Program-made: the position numbers and the translations under genes | Shown here: piece after piece, positions 6,906-13,080 of the stretch | How the letters are laid out: every line of letters begins with the position of its first letter | How positions within the stretch are numbered: position 1 is the first letter of the stretch | Notes under the pieces: model-generated | Seen by the model: the letters and a program-made list of their open reading frames with translations, nothing else | Database searches by the model: none | What the model was told of the DNA's origin: nothing | Source of the DNA: JAMIFN01 sp964608575 | GTDB lineage: Bacteria; Pseudomonadota; Gammaproteobacteria; Burkholderiales; Burkholderiaceae_C | Length of the DNA stretch: 13,080 nucleotides | Assembly (NCBI GenBank): GCA_964608575.1 | Contig: CAZSPW010000055.1 | Span: 1-13,080, forward strand | Reading direction: 5' to 3'

Positions 6906-8051
6906 ATGTCTGCATCATTAATTCCTGCCACCATCCTCACAGGTTTTTTAGGCTCGGGCAAAACCACGCTGTTAAAGCGTGTGCTGAGCGAAAACCACGG
7001 CATGAAAATCGCAGTGATTGAAAACGAATTTGGTGAAGAAAACATCGATAACGAAATTTTGATTGCTGAAACCAAAGAGCAAATCGTACAGCTCTCCAAC
7101 GGCTGCGTCTGCTGCACCATTCGTGAAGATTTACGCTCTGCCCTACTGGATTTGGCAGCCAAACGCAAAAGCGGCGAACTGCAATTTGACCGCGTGGTGA
7201 TAGAAACCACGGGCGTGGCCGACCCCACCCCTGTGGCGCAAACCTTTTTTATGGATGACGATGTGGCCGCGGCCTATATGCTCGACTCCGTCATTACCCT
7301 GGTGGATGCGGTGCATGCGCATCAACAATTAGACGATCGCCAAGAGGCGCGCAAGCAAGTGGGCTTTGCTGACCAAATCTTCATCAGCAAGGCCGATTTG
7401 GTGGATGCGCCCAAGCTGCGCAGCGTGCAAGAGCGCCTGTACGCCATGAATCCACGGGCGGCACAAACCGTAGTGCATTTTGGTCAAGTGCCCATTGCTC
7501 AGGTTTTAGATTTAAAAGGCTTTAACCTCAACGCCATCTTGGATGTGGAGCCTGAATTTTTAAAGCAGGACGGCCACGATCACAGCCATTGCGACCATGA
7601 TCACGGTAAATGCGAGCACGACCATGAGCACGGGCATGAACATCATCACCATCATGGGCACAGCCATGATCACCACGACCATAGCCGTTGTGATCACGAC
7701 CATGGCGAGTGCCAGCATGAGCATCATGACCACGCGCACCACCACGCGCATGACGATGATGTCAAAAGCTTTGTCTATCGCAGCACTAGGCAAATTGATC
7801 CCGCCAAACTGGAAGAATTTTTGGGCGCCATCATCCAAGTTTATGGTCCTAAGCTGCTGCGTTACAAAGGCGTGTTGGATATGAAAGGCACCGAGAAAAA
7901 GGTGATTTTCCAAGGCGTGCACGAATTGATGGGCACCGATTTAGGGCCAGCCTGGCAAAAAAACGAGAAGCGCGAAAGCAAAATGGTGTTTATTGGCATC
8001 GACCTGCCGCAAGAGATTCTGGCGCAAGGCTTGGACAGGTGCACGGTTTAG
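6906..8051 (+). CDS. CobW/COG0523 family GTPase, probable metallochaperone with His-rich loop
   Basis: G3E-family P-loop GTPase of 381 residues thought to deliver metal (zinc in characterised relatives such as ZigA/ZNG1) to client proteins. Motifs in order: Walker A GFLGSGKT (13-20), ENEFGEE (39-45), the metal-binding CXCC motif CVCC (67-70), ETTGVADPTP (100-109), the base-recognition motif SKAD (161-164), a His-rich segment (224-282), and the C-terminal CobW_C domain (about 287-381). By my count the His-rich segment has 29 His and four Cys in 59 residues. The ATG at 6906 is preferred because MSASLIPATILTGFLGSGKT matches the family; a TTG four codons upstream is in frame. GGGGT upstream is a weak ribosome binding site. 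dksA follows on the same strand after 90 bases, with its own probable promoter inside the end of this gene. The metal and client are not determined by sequence. Confidence 0.9.
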   Translation: MSASLIPATILTGFLGSGKTTLLKRVLSENHGMKIAVIENEFGEENIDNEILIAETKEQIVQLSNGCVCCTIREDLRSALLDLAAKRKSGELQFDRVVIETTGVADPTPVAQTFFMDDDVAAAYMLDSVITLVDAVHAHQQLDDRQEARKQVGFADQIFISKADLVDAPKLRSVQERLYAMNPRAAQTVVHFGQVPIAQVLDLKGFNLNAILDVEPEFLKQDGHDHSHCDHDHGKCEHDHEHGHEHHHHHGHSHDHHDHSRCDHDHGECQHEHHDHAHHHAHDDDVKSFVYRSTRQIDPAKLEEFLGAIIQVYGPKLLRYKGVLDMKGTEKKVIFQGVHELMGTDLGPAWQKNEKRESKMVFIGIDLPQEILAQGLDRCTV

Positions 8052-8059
8052 GGTAGTAT
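8032..8059 (+). promoter_or_regulatory. probable dksA promoter overlapping the 3' end of the CobW-type gene
   Basis: TGGACA (8032-8037) and TAGTAT (8054-8059) are spaced by 16 bases. The first matches the -35 consensus at five of six positions and the second the -10 consensus at four of six. Transcription would begin near 8066, giving a leader of about 75 bases before the dksA ATG. Confidence 0.5.
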
Positions 8060-8083
8060 GCGCCGCTGCATTTGCACAGAATG

Positions 8084-8110
8084 CGCCGCATGATTCTGCT
8101 TGATGCGGCG
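8084..8110 (+). promoter_or_regulatory. stem-loop in the dksA leader
   Basis: CGCCGCAT (8084-8091) pairs perfectly with ATGCGGCG (8103-8110) around an 11-base loop; TTTGCTCT follows. A second copy of ATGCGCCGC lies at 8058-8066 (the other at 8081-8089), so the downstream arm could instead pair with 8061-8066. The structure ends about 30 bases before the start codon. It may be a weak terminator for upstream transcription or an attenuator. Confidence 0.4.
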
Positions 8111-8141
8111 TTTGCTCTCAAACAGGAAGGAGAACCGTGGC

Positions 8142-9529
8142 ATGGCCAGCGTGAAAAAAACCGCGTTAAAACCCGCAAGTAAAACAGCCACAGCGAAAAA
8201 AGTGGCGGCTAAAACGGCGGTCAAAGCGGCGGTCAAAGCAGCGGCAAAGCCCGCGCTGAAAACCGCTAAAACTCCAGCTTCTGCCACCAAAGCGGCTAAA
8301 ACCTCCTTGCCTGCTAAGAAGGTGGCGACTAAAGCGCCTGCGAAGAAGGCCCCAGCCAAAGCTCCGGCGAAGAAAACTGTAGCCAAAGCNNNNNNNNNNN
8401 NNNNNNNNNNNNNNNNNNNNNNNNNNNNNNNNNNNNNNNNNNNNNNNNNNNNNNNNNNNNNNNNNNNNNNNNNNNNNNNNNNNNNNNNNCGCCTGCGAAG
8501 AAGGCCCCAGCCAAAGCTCCGGCGAAGAAAACTGTAGCCAAAGCTCCGGCGAAGAAAACTGTAGCCAAAGCACCGGCGAAGAAAGCCCTTGTTAAAGCGC
8601 CCGCTAAGACGGTAGTCAAAAAAGCAGTTGCCAAAGCACCAGCTAAAGCACCAGCCAAGGCGGCACTTAAACCCGCTGCGAAATCCAGTGTGAAAGCTGC
8701 GCCGAAGAAAACCGTAGTCGTCGCGAAAAAAAGCACGACAAGCACTGCCAAAAAACGCCCAGAAACGGCCAAGACTCCAGCTAAGGCACTTGCGCCCACT
8801 ACTGCAAAGCCTGTAGCCAAAGGCGCTAGTCTGCCGGCTAGCAAAGTTGCGGCCAAGAAAACTGCGTCTGCACCTGCTGCGCCTGCTACTGCGGCTGCAA
8901 AGGCCGTTACACTAGCGCCCCCTAAAGTGGCGGCTGCGCCAGCGGCGAAACGCAGTAAAGGCAAATCGGCCGCTAGTTCTAAATTTATTGTGCCTAGCAG
9001 CACATTTGAAAACCCTCCCAAAATTGAGATGACGACAAGAAGTAGTACGGTGGCTCCAATTCCTAGCCCGATTAAAAAGAATCCTAAGTTGGCAAATAAC
9101 TGGAAAACAAAGGCTCCAAACGAATTGAGCGATGAAGAAATCATCGCTATGCCCGATAGCGAATACATGAACGATGTGCAGTTGGCATTTTTCCGCCTGC
9201 GTTTAGTGGCTTTGAAAAACAATATCTTGGCCAATGCAGATGAAACCACCATCAATTTGAAAGAAGACAGCTCTATCGTCCCCGATCCTGCTGATCGAGC
9301 CACGATTGAGGAAGAGCATGCGCTGGAGTTGCGCACGCGAGATCGTGAGCGCAAGTTGCTGAAAAAAATCGAGCAATCTATCGCGCGTATCGACAATGAG
9401 GACTATGGCTATTGCGATGAAACAGGCGAGCCTATCGGCGTGCCGCGTTTATTGGCTCGGCCTACAGCCTCGCTGTCCTTAGAGGCACAGACGCGGCGCG
9501 AGTTGAAACAGAAAATGTTTGGTGACTAA
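8142..9529 (+). CDS. dksA: RNA polymerase-binding transcription factor DksA with histone H1-like N-terminal extension (contains assembly gap)
   Basis: DksA binds the RNA polymerase secondary channel and, with ppGpp, resets rRNA and amino-acid promoters. The last 135 residues (from 9122) are DksA: the coiled-coil tip DPADRA, the ELRTRDRERKLLKKIE helix, and the globular end YGYCDETGEPIGVPRL. Of the four zinc-finger cysteines of E. coli DksA only the first remains; the other positions are Thr, Ser and Ala, a zinc-free form I recall as common in betaproteobacteria. Everything before is a Lys/Ala/Pro-rich tail with KAPAKK-type repeats like histone H1 or AlgP proteins, then a Ser/Pro-rich linker. 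E. coli DksA is 151 residues; this protein would be about 410 if the two contig ends overlap. The ATG at 8142 follows AAGGAG nine bases upstream. The frame shifts by one across the 100-N run, which I attribute to its arbitrary length, not to mutation. Confidence 0.88.
8335..8389 (+). repeat. 55-bp sequence at the left edge of the gap, identical to 8490-8544
   Basis: The last 55 bases before the N run are identical to the first 55 bases after it (8490-8544). They encode part of the KAPAKK-type tail. Either two true copies flank the gap, or the two contig ends overlap and this is one copy written twice. Confidence 0.9.
8390..8489. other. assembly gap of exactly 100 N
   Basis: A run of 100 N inside the dksA tail repeat. 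The round number and the out-of-frame length (the intact reading frame needs 3k+2 bases here) indicate a placeholder of unknown true size, which may even be negative given the 55-bp identity of its flanks. Confidence 0.95.
8516..8596 (+). repeat. 27-bp coding minisatellite (APAKKTVAK units) in the dksA tail
   Basis: Two perfect 27-bp units (8516-8542 and 8543-8569) are followed by a diverged third (8570-8596). One more perfect unit lies left of the gap (8361-8387). Each encodes a nine-residue APAKKTVAK block. Being a multiple of three, gain or loss of units would keep the DksA frame. Confidence 0.85.
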
Positions 9530-9630
9530 TGGGGCGGTACAGCCTAGCTGCCGTATGGGTGCACACCAATCGACTAGGCATACCCCTTAGCCTTATTGCG
9601 TAACAGATTTTTCTCTAGGAGGGCGAGTCC

Positions 9631-11505
9631 ATGGCAGGAGCAGACTTCACCGGTAAAGGGGGCGGAGGCTTTCTCGCGCGGGTGGCCAAACTGGTGAAAA
9701 CTGGTGCTGATAAAGCCACCAATTGGGGTGACTTGGATCAGCGCGTAGCCAATAGCACCTTGGGGAGTGATCAGCAGGATGTAGCTTATTCCAAGCAGGC
9801 ACTCAAAGACATGATGGAGCGCAAGCGCCATAACGACTTTGTGCGCAAGCGTGAATTTGAAATGTTGCGGAAATTGCGCCGCCGCGCACGCGGCTTAGAT
9901 GGCGATACCAGTTTGCGCCCTTCTTTCTTTGTCAGCAGCATGAACTACACGCGCCCTGCGAATGAGCGCGAGCAAACCCTGAAAAAAATCAACGCCATTG
10001 AAGAGCAAATGTCAGAGCAGTGGTGGCAAGGCAAACACGGTGGTGCCGCATCCCCTGCAGCGCAGCCTCCCGCGCAAACCAAGGCCGCTGGTGTTGATAG
10101 CGATTCCCCTGCCTACGCAAAAACTACGCCTGTGGGTTTGTCTTTCTCCACCACGGAGCGTTCAGTCTTGCAAGGCGATGATGCTGATGAAGGCCGCCGC
10201 CCGCGTGAGCTACAGGGCAAAACCCATAGCTCGCCACTGGAAATTCGCTCCAGCGAAGATGCCGTTTCTTTGAATATCGCTACAGGCGCTGCTCCTATGG
10301 CTGCCGATTTGGCCGTGCCATCAGCATCTGCTCAGAGTGGGACAACACCCGTAGCCGCGGCTGCGGCCAGCAGTTTGAGCCATTCTGATTTTTCGCCTTC
10401 ACGCGAATTCTCCATGGAGATTGCCGAAGTTGTGCACGATCCCGAAATGGAGGAAGCGGCGATTTTGTTTGCCAATAATGAGGACGAGGCTGCCGAGGCG
10501 GCACTTTTGGCCTGCATCAGTGAGGCTGGGCCGCGCCAAACGCACGAGCCTTCTTGGTTGACTTTGTTCGATTTTTACCGTGCGGTCGGCAACCAAGCTA
10601 AATTTGAAGAGTTGTCGTTGAATTTTGTCACGCGCTTTAATCGTTCTGCGCCGCAGTGGTTCTCCATGCCCGATTTATTGGGTTTGAATGACAAGCAGCG
10701 TAGCGCTGCGGCGGCGGAAAAACCCTATGACTGGCGTTGCCCTGGGGTGCTTAGCGTACAAAGCTTGACTACCATGCAAGTGGTCTTGTCCAAACTGCCT
10801 CAACCTTGGCGGCTGGACTGGTCTGGCCTGAAAAAAATTGAAGATGCGGCTGTGCCAGCCCTCTACAAAATCGCCAGCTCTTGGGTGGCGCAGCCTGTGG
10901 AACTGCACTTCAGTGGTGTGGCGCATTTGCAGACAATTTTGGCGGCAGGTACACAAGGTGTTAGCAAAGACAGCCCACAAGAGCGTTGGCAGCTGCGCCT
11001 ATTGATGACGCGGCTGATGCAGCTAGATGATGATTTTGAGAGCCTGGCGCTAGATTTCTGTATCGCTTTTGAAGTTTCGCCCCCAGCCTGGGAGCGTACG
11101 CAAAACCAATTCAAATCTTTAGACGCCGCAGATATCGAAAGCGATCTGCACATTGGCCATACCGTGTTTGACTCTATGCTGATGGACGACCCGGCTGTTG
11201 CTGCCTCGGTGCATGCGCCGATTGTGATGGCGGGGGTCGAGTTATCAGGGCAAATCCACGGCGATGCCGCTGCCCTGCTTGAGGCTCTGAATGAGCGTCG
11301 TCAGGGGCAGAGCGTGCTGGTGCTCGATTGCAGCCGCTTGATGCGCATCGACTTTACTGCCGCAGGCAATCTGCTCAACTGGGTGATCGAGCAAAAAAGC
11401 CAAGGAGTGACGGTGCAATTTAGCCAAGTGCACCGTTTGGTGGCGGCTTTATTTGATGCCTTAGGTTTGAGTGAACAAGCGCGCGTTGTCTTGCGTGCCA
11501 ATTAA
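9631..11505 (+). CDS. STAS-domain protein with two helical/STAS-like modules
   Basis: Predicted cytoplasmic protein of 624 residues; I see no signal peptide or membrane segment. Residues 1-130 are charged, with a basic helical stretch (about 55-90, MMERKRHNDFVRKREFEMLRK); 135-260 is low-complexity and rich in Ala, Ser and Pro. The C-terminus (about 531-624) looks like a STAS domain: VELSGQIHG, VLVLDCSRLMRIDFTAAGNLL, GVTVQFSQV. Thr576 sits where anti-sigma antagonists carry a phosphorylatable Ser. A related unit occurs at about 306-445, so the protein appears to be a duplicated module. The ATG at 9631 follows a strong AGGAGG (9617-9622), eight bases upstream. It lies 101 bases after dksA and 21 bases before the isochorismatase-like gene. 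The 101-base gap before it shows no clear terminator. Function unknown; STAS proteins usually act by protein-protein contact in signalling or lipid-transport complexes. Confidence 0.8.
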   Translation: MAGADFTGKGGGGFLARVAKLVKTGADKATNWGDLDQRVANSTLGSDQQDVAYSKQALKDMMERKRHNDFVRKREFEMLRKLRRRARGLDGDTSLRPSFFVSSMNYTRPANEREQTLKKINAIEEQMSEQWWQGKHGGAASPAAQPPAQTKAAGVDSDSPAYAKTTPVGLSFSTTERSVLQGDDADEGRRPRELQGKTHSSPLEIRSSEDAVSLNIATGAAPMAADLAVPSASAQSGTTPVAAAAASSLSHSDFSPSREFSMEIAEVVHDPEMEEAAILFANNEDEAAEAALLACISEAGPRQTHEPSWLTLFDFYRAVGNQAKFEELSLNFVTRFNRSAPQWFSMPDLLGLNDKQRSAAAAEKPYDWRCPGVLSVQSLTTMQVVLSKLPQPWRLDWSGLKKIEDAAVPALYKIASSWVAQPVELHFSGVAHLQTILAAGTQGVSKDSPQERWQLRLLMTRLMQLDDDFESLALDFCIAFEVSPPAWERTQNQFKSLDAADIESDLHIGHTVFDSMLMDDPAVAASVHAPIVMAGVELSGQIHGDAAALLEALNERRQGQSVLVLDCSRLMRIDFTAAGNLLNWVIEQKSQGVTVQFSQVHRLVAALFDALGLSEQARVVLRAN

Positions 11506-11526
11506 TGATTTTTATTCAAGGTTTTT

Positions 11527-12150
11527 ATGCTTTTACAAGCGCAGCAAGCACAATTGATTTTGCTCGACTGGCAAAGCCAGCAAATGGGGGCATTGGCGGA
11601 TAAGGCTGGCTTGCTCCAGCGTGCGCGCGCCCTGCAGCAATTGGCGGCTATTTTTGCCGTGCCTTCTTGTTCTGCGCAACTGCCTGAGGCCTTCGCTGGC
11701 GCTTGGCTGCCTGAGTTGGTGCGCCAAGCCGATACACATATCACGCGCAGCCCTTATAGCGCCGCGTGCGAAGTGGCGCATTCAGTGCTGCCTTTGATTG
11801 AGGCAGCGGCCAAACCTGCGCCCAAAGGGAATGCCCGTAGCCTGCCCAAGCATCTGCAAAAAGCCCAGGCCGAACCACGCAATGACTTGGTTTTGGCTGG
11901 TTGCTACACGCATACTGCGGTGCTGCAAACTGCGCTAGAGCTGCTCGATAACGAGGACTACAGCCTCATCATCGTGCTTGACTGTTGCGCCAGCCCACGC
12001 CAGCGCGACCATGATGCCGCGCTCGATCGTTTGGCGGCGCAAGGCGCTGAACTGGTGTCGTTGGAAATGCTGGCGCTGGAATGGTTGGCCGATACCGATA
12101 GCCGCCACGCCGAGGCCGTGCATGGCTTGCTGGCCGCCCTGCCTTCGTAA
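11527..12150 (+). CDS. isochorismatase-fold (cysteine hydrolase-like) protein with substituted catalytic residues
   Basis: Product of 207 residues with the isochorismatase/nicotinamidase fold. The first strand LILLDWQSQQM carries the conserved Asp14. The segment LVLAGCYTHTAVLQTALELL (121-140) matches the nucleophile loop, and IIVLDCCASPRQRDHDAALDRL plus GAELVSLEMLALEWL match the C-terminal half. The family usually has AG-x-x-x-H-x-C-V-x-Q-T, with Cys as nucleophile; here that position is Ala131. The usual Lys of the triad aligns with Arg74 in THITRSPYSAA. A charged insertion (about 92-119) separates it from the nucleophile strand. Activity by the normal mechanism is therefore doubtful; Cys126, five residues earlier, is not at the standard place. 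AAGG precedes the ATG by six bases. It starts 21 bases after the STAS gene, so the two are probably co-transcribed. Confidence 0.82.
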   Translation: MLLQAQQAQLILLDWQSQQMGALADKAGLLQRARALQQLAAIFAVPSCSAQLPEAFAGAWLPELVRQADTHITRSPYSAACEVAHSVLPLIEAAAKPAPKGNARSLPKHLQKAQAEPRNDLVLAGCYTHTAVLQTALELLDNEDYSLIIVLDCCASPRQRDHDAALDRLAAQGAELVSLEMLALEWLADTDSRHAEAVHGLLAALPS

Positions 12151-12165
12151 ATTTGCGGGATAGGA

Positions 12166-12188
12166 CGCGGCAAAAAACCGCTGCCGCG
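12166..12188 (+). other. GC hairpin after the isochorismatase-like gene
   Basis: CGCGGC (12166-12171) pairs with GCCGCG (12183-12188) around an 11-base A-rich loop, shortly after the stop at 12150. No U-run follows, so it is not a standard intrinsic terminator. The rest of the 155-base gap has GGGG...CCCC and CCCA...TGGG complementarities and a U-rich stretch, but no promoter I would defend. Confidence 0.35.
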
Positions 12189-12240
12189 CCCATCGGGGAT
12201 AATCTGGCCCCATACCACTTTTTGAAAAATGGGCAGCGCC

Positions 12241-12293
12241 TTTGTGTGCTGCTCTTTTTCTTTGTGATTTTTGTTTTTGATTGTGTTTTTTCT
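12241..12293 (+). promoter_or_regulatory. U/G-rich leader directly upstream of ettA
   Basis: About 50 bases almost devoid of A, with repeated T runs, end just before the AGGT ribosome binding site (12294-12297), eight bases from the ettA ATG. Such unstructured U-rich leaders can help ribosome protein S1 binding. It could equally provide the U-tract for terminating the upstream unit. Confidence 0.3.
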
Positions 12294-12305
12294 AGGTAGC
12301 TGTGT

Positions 12306-13080
12306 ATGAGTCAATATGTTTTCAGCATGAACCGTGTGAGCAAGACGGTTCCGCCCAAACGCCAGATTTTGAAAGATATTTCCCTGTCCTTCTTCCCGGG
12401 TGCCAAGATTGGGGTTTTGGGTTTGAACGGCTCGGGTAAATCTACCTTGCTAAAAATCATGGCTGGTGTGGATAAAGAGATTGAGGGCGAAGCCATTCCT
12501 ATGGCGGGCATCAAAATCGGTTACCTGCCGCAAGAGCCGCAGCTCGACCCCACGCACACCGTGCGCGAATCGGTCGAAAGCGGCATGGGCGAAGTCAAAG
12601 CTGCGCAAGCGCGCTTGGAAGAGGTGTACGCCGCTTACGCCGAACCCGATGCCGATTTTGATGCGCTGGCTGCCGAGCAAGGTGAGCTCGAAGCCATCAT
12701 TGCTGCTGCGGGGGCCGATTCCGGCAGCGAGCATTTGCTAGAAATTGCCGCCGATGCCCTGCGCCTGCCCGACTGGGATGCCGTCATAGGCAATTTGTCT
12801 GGTGGTGAAAAGCGCCGCGTCGCGCTCTGCCGCTTGCTGCTGTCTAAGCCCGATATGCTGCTGCTCGATGAGCCTACCAACCACTTGGACGCTGAATCCG
12901 TCGATTGGCTGGAGCAGTTTTTGAGCCGCTTCTCAGGCACCGTGGTGGCCATTACCCACGATCGCTACTTCCTAGATAACGCCGCCGAATGGATTTTGGA
13001 GCTGGACCGTGGCCACGGCATTCCGTGGAAAGGCAACTATTCGACCTGGTTGGATCAAAAAACCAGCCGTTTAGAGCAAG
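12306..13080 (+). CDS. ettA: energy-dependent translational throttle protein EttA, 3' end cut by the window edge
   Basis: ABC-F ATPase that binds the ribosomal E site and gates the first elongation step according to ATP/ADP level. The first 258 codons are present; the family is about 555 residues. Visible in order: MSQYVFSMNRVSKTVPPKR, Walker A LNGSGKST (40-47), the Q-loop region GYLPQEPQLDPTHTVRES, the EttA arm insert (about 95-145, DFDALAAEQGELE), ABC signature LSGGEKRR (164-171), Walker B LLLDEP (185-190) with catalytic Glu189, and the switch His218 in THDRYFL. It also has the EttA-typical ILELDRGHGIPWKGNYSTWL. The second ATPase half and most of the P-site tRNA interaction linker are outside the window. 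The ATG at 12306 gives the family N-terminus. It follows the isochorismatase-like gene by 155 bases and is probably a separate transcription unit. Confidence 0.95.
   Translation, partial: MSQYVFSMNRVSKTVPPKRQILKDISLSFFPGAKIGVLGLNGSGKSTLLKIMAGVDKEIEGEAIPMAGIKIGYLPQEPQLDPTHTVRESVESGMGEVKAAQARLEEVYAAYAEPDADFDALAAEQGELEAIIAAAGADSGSEHLLEIAADALRLPDWDAVIGNLSGGEKRRVALCRLLLSKPDMLLLDEPTNHLDAESVDWLEQFLSRFSGTVVAITHDRYFLDNAAEWILELDRGHGIPWKGNYSTWLDQKTSRLEQ

Noticed and set aside
7560..7922. Met/Val-rich minus-strand frame opposite the His-rich loop
   Set aside because: It is the reverse complement of CAT/CAC/GAC-rich codons; no start context and no family.
8361..8596. Direct repeats near the gap as a CRISPR array
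   Set aside because: The 27-bp units are contiguous without spacers and encode an in-frame APAKK-type peptide repeat.
8329..9396. Ala/Leu/Phe-rich minus-strand frame across the dksA tail, looking like a membrane protein
   Set aside because: It is the complement of Lys/Ala/Pro repeat codons and runs through the N gap only because N is not a stop. The apparent hydrophobicity is an artefact of reading AAG/GCN repeats backwards.
8335..9529. dksA as a frameshifted pseudogene
   Set aside because: The frame change coincides with the arbitrary 100-N run. Both sides are open in their own frame and join in frame when the identical 55-mers are overlapped.

Overview
The window reads as a chromosomal segment of a betaproteobacterium, most likely Burkholderiales. 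The evidence is the ClpA, ClpS, ThiC and EttA sequences, a DksA carrying a lysine/alanine/proline-rich N-terminal extension, and the neighbourhood of a CobW-type GTPase, dksA and a STAS-domain protein. The family within the order cannot be fixed by eye. I see no phage, insertion sequence, CRISPR array, tRNA or rRNA. The 100-base N run sits inside dksA, so this is a draft assembly.

Left part (1-3348): clpA (partial; C-terminus off the left edge) and clpS lie in tandem on the minus strand and encode the N-degron branch of the ClpAP protease. A methylated-DNA--protein-cysteine methyltransferase gene (ogt-like) runs divergently from clpS. Middle (3349-6698, minus strand): thiC for thiamine pyrimidine synthesis sits behind a clear TPP riboswitch. 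Upstream of it is a two-gene unit of a glutathione S-transferase family protein and a YchJ-family SEC-C protein. A 34-bp imperfect repeat occurs in the thiC leader and, inverted, upstream of the GST gene.

Right part (6906-13080, plus strand): a CobW/COG0523 metallochaperone GTPase with a long His-rich loop; dksA with a histone H1-like tail interrupted by the assembly gap; a 624-residue protein that I read as two copies of a helical plus STAS-like module; an isochorismatase-fold protein whose catalytic Lys and Cys positions are substituted; and the first half of ettA, the ribosome-associated ABC-F ATPase.

Most of the region is housekeeping. The items that deserve attention are the duplicated STAS module protein, the apparent isochorismatase pseudoenzyme beside it, the H1-tailed DksA with its unresolved minisatellite, and the dispersed intergenic repeat that overlaps the riboswitch expression platform. 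Whether any of these is a new system cannot be settled from the sequence alone.
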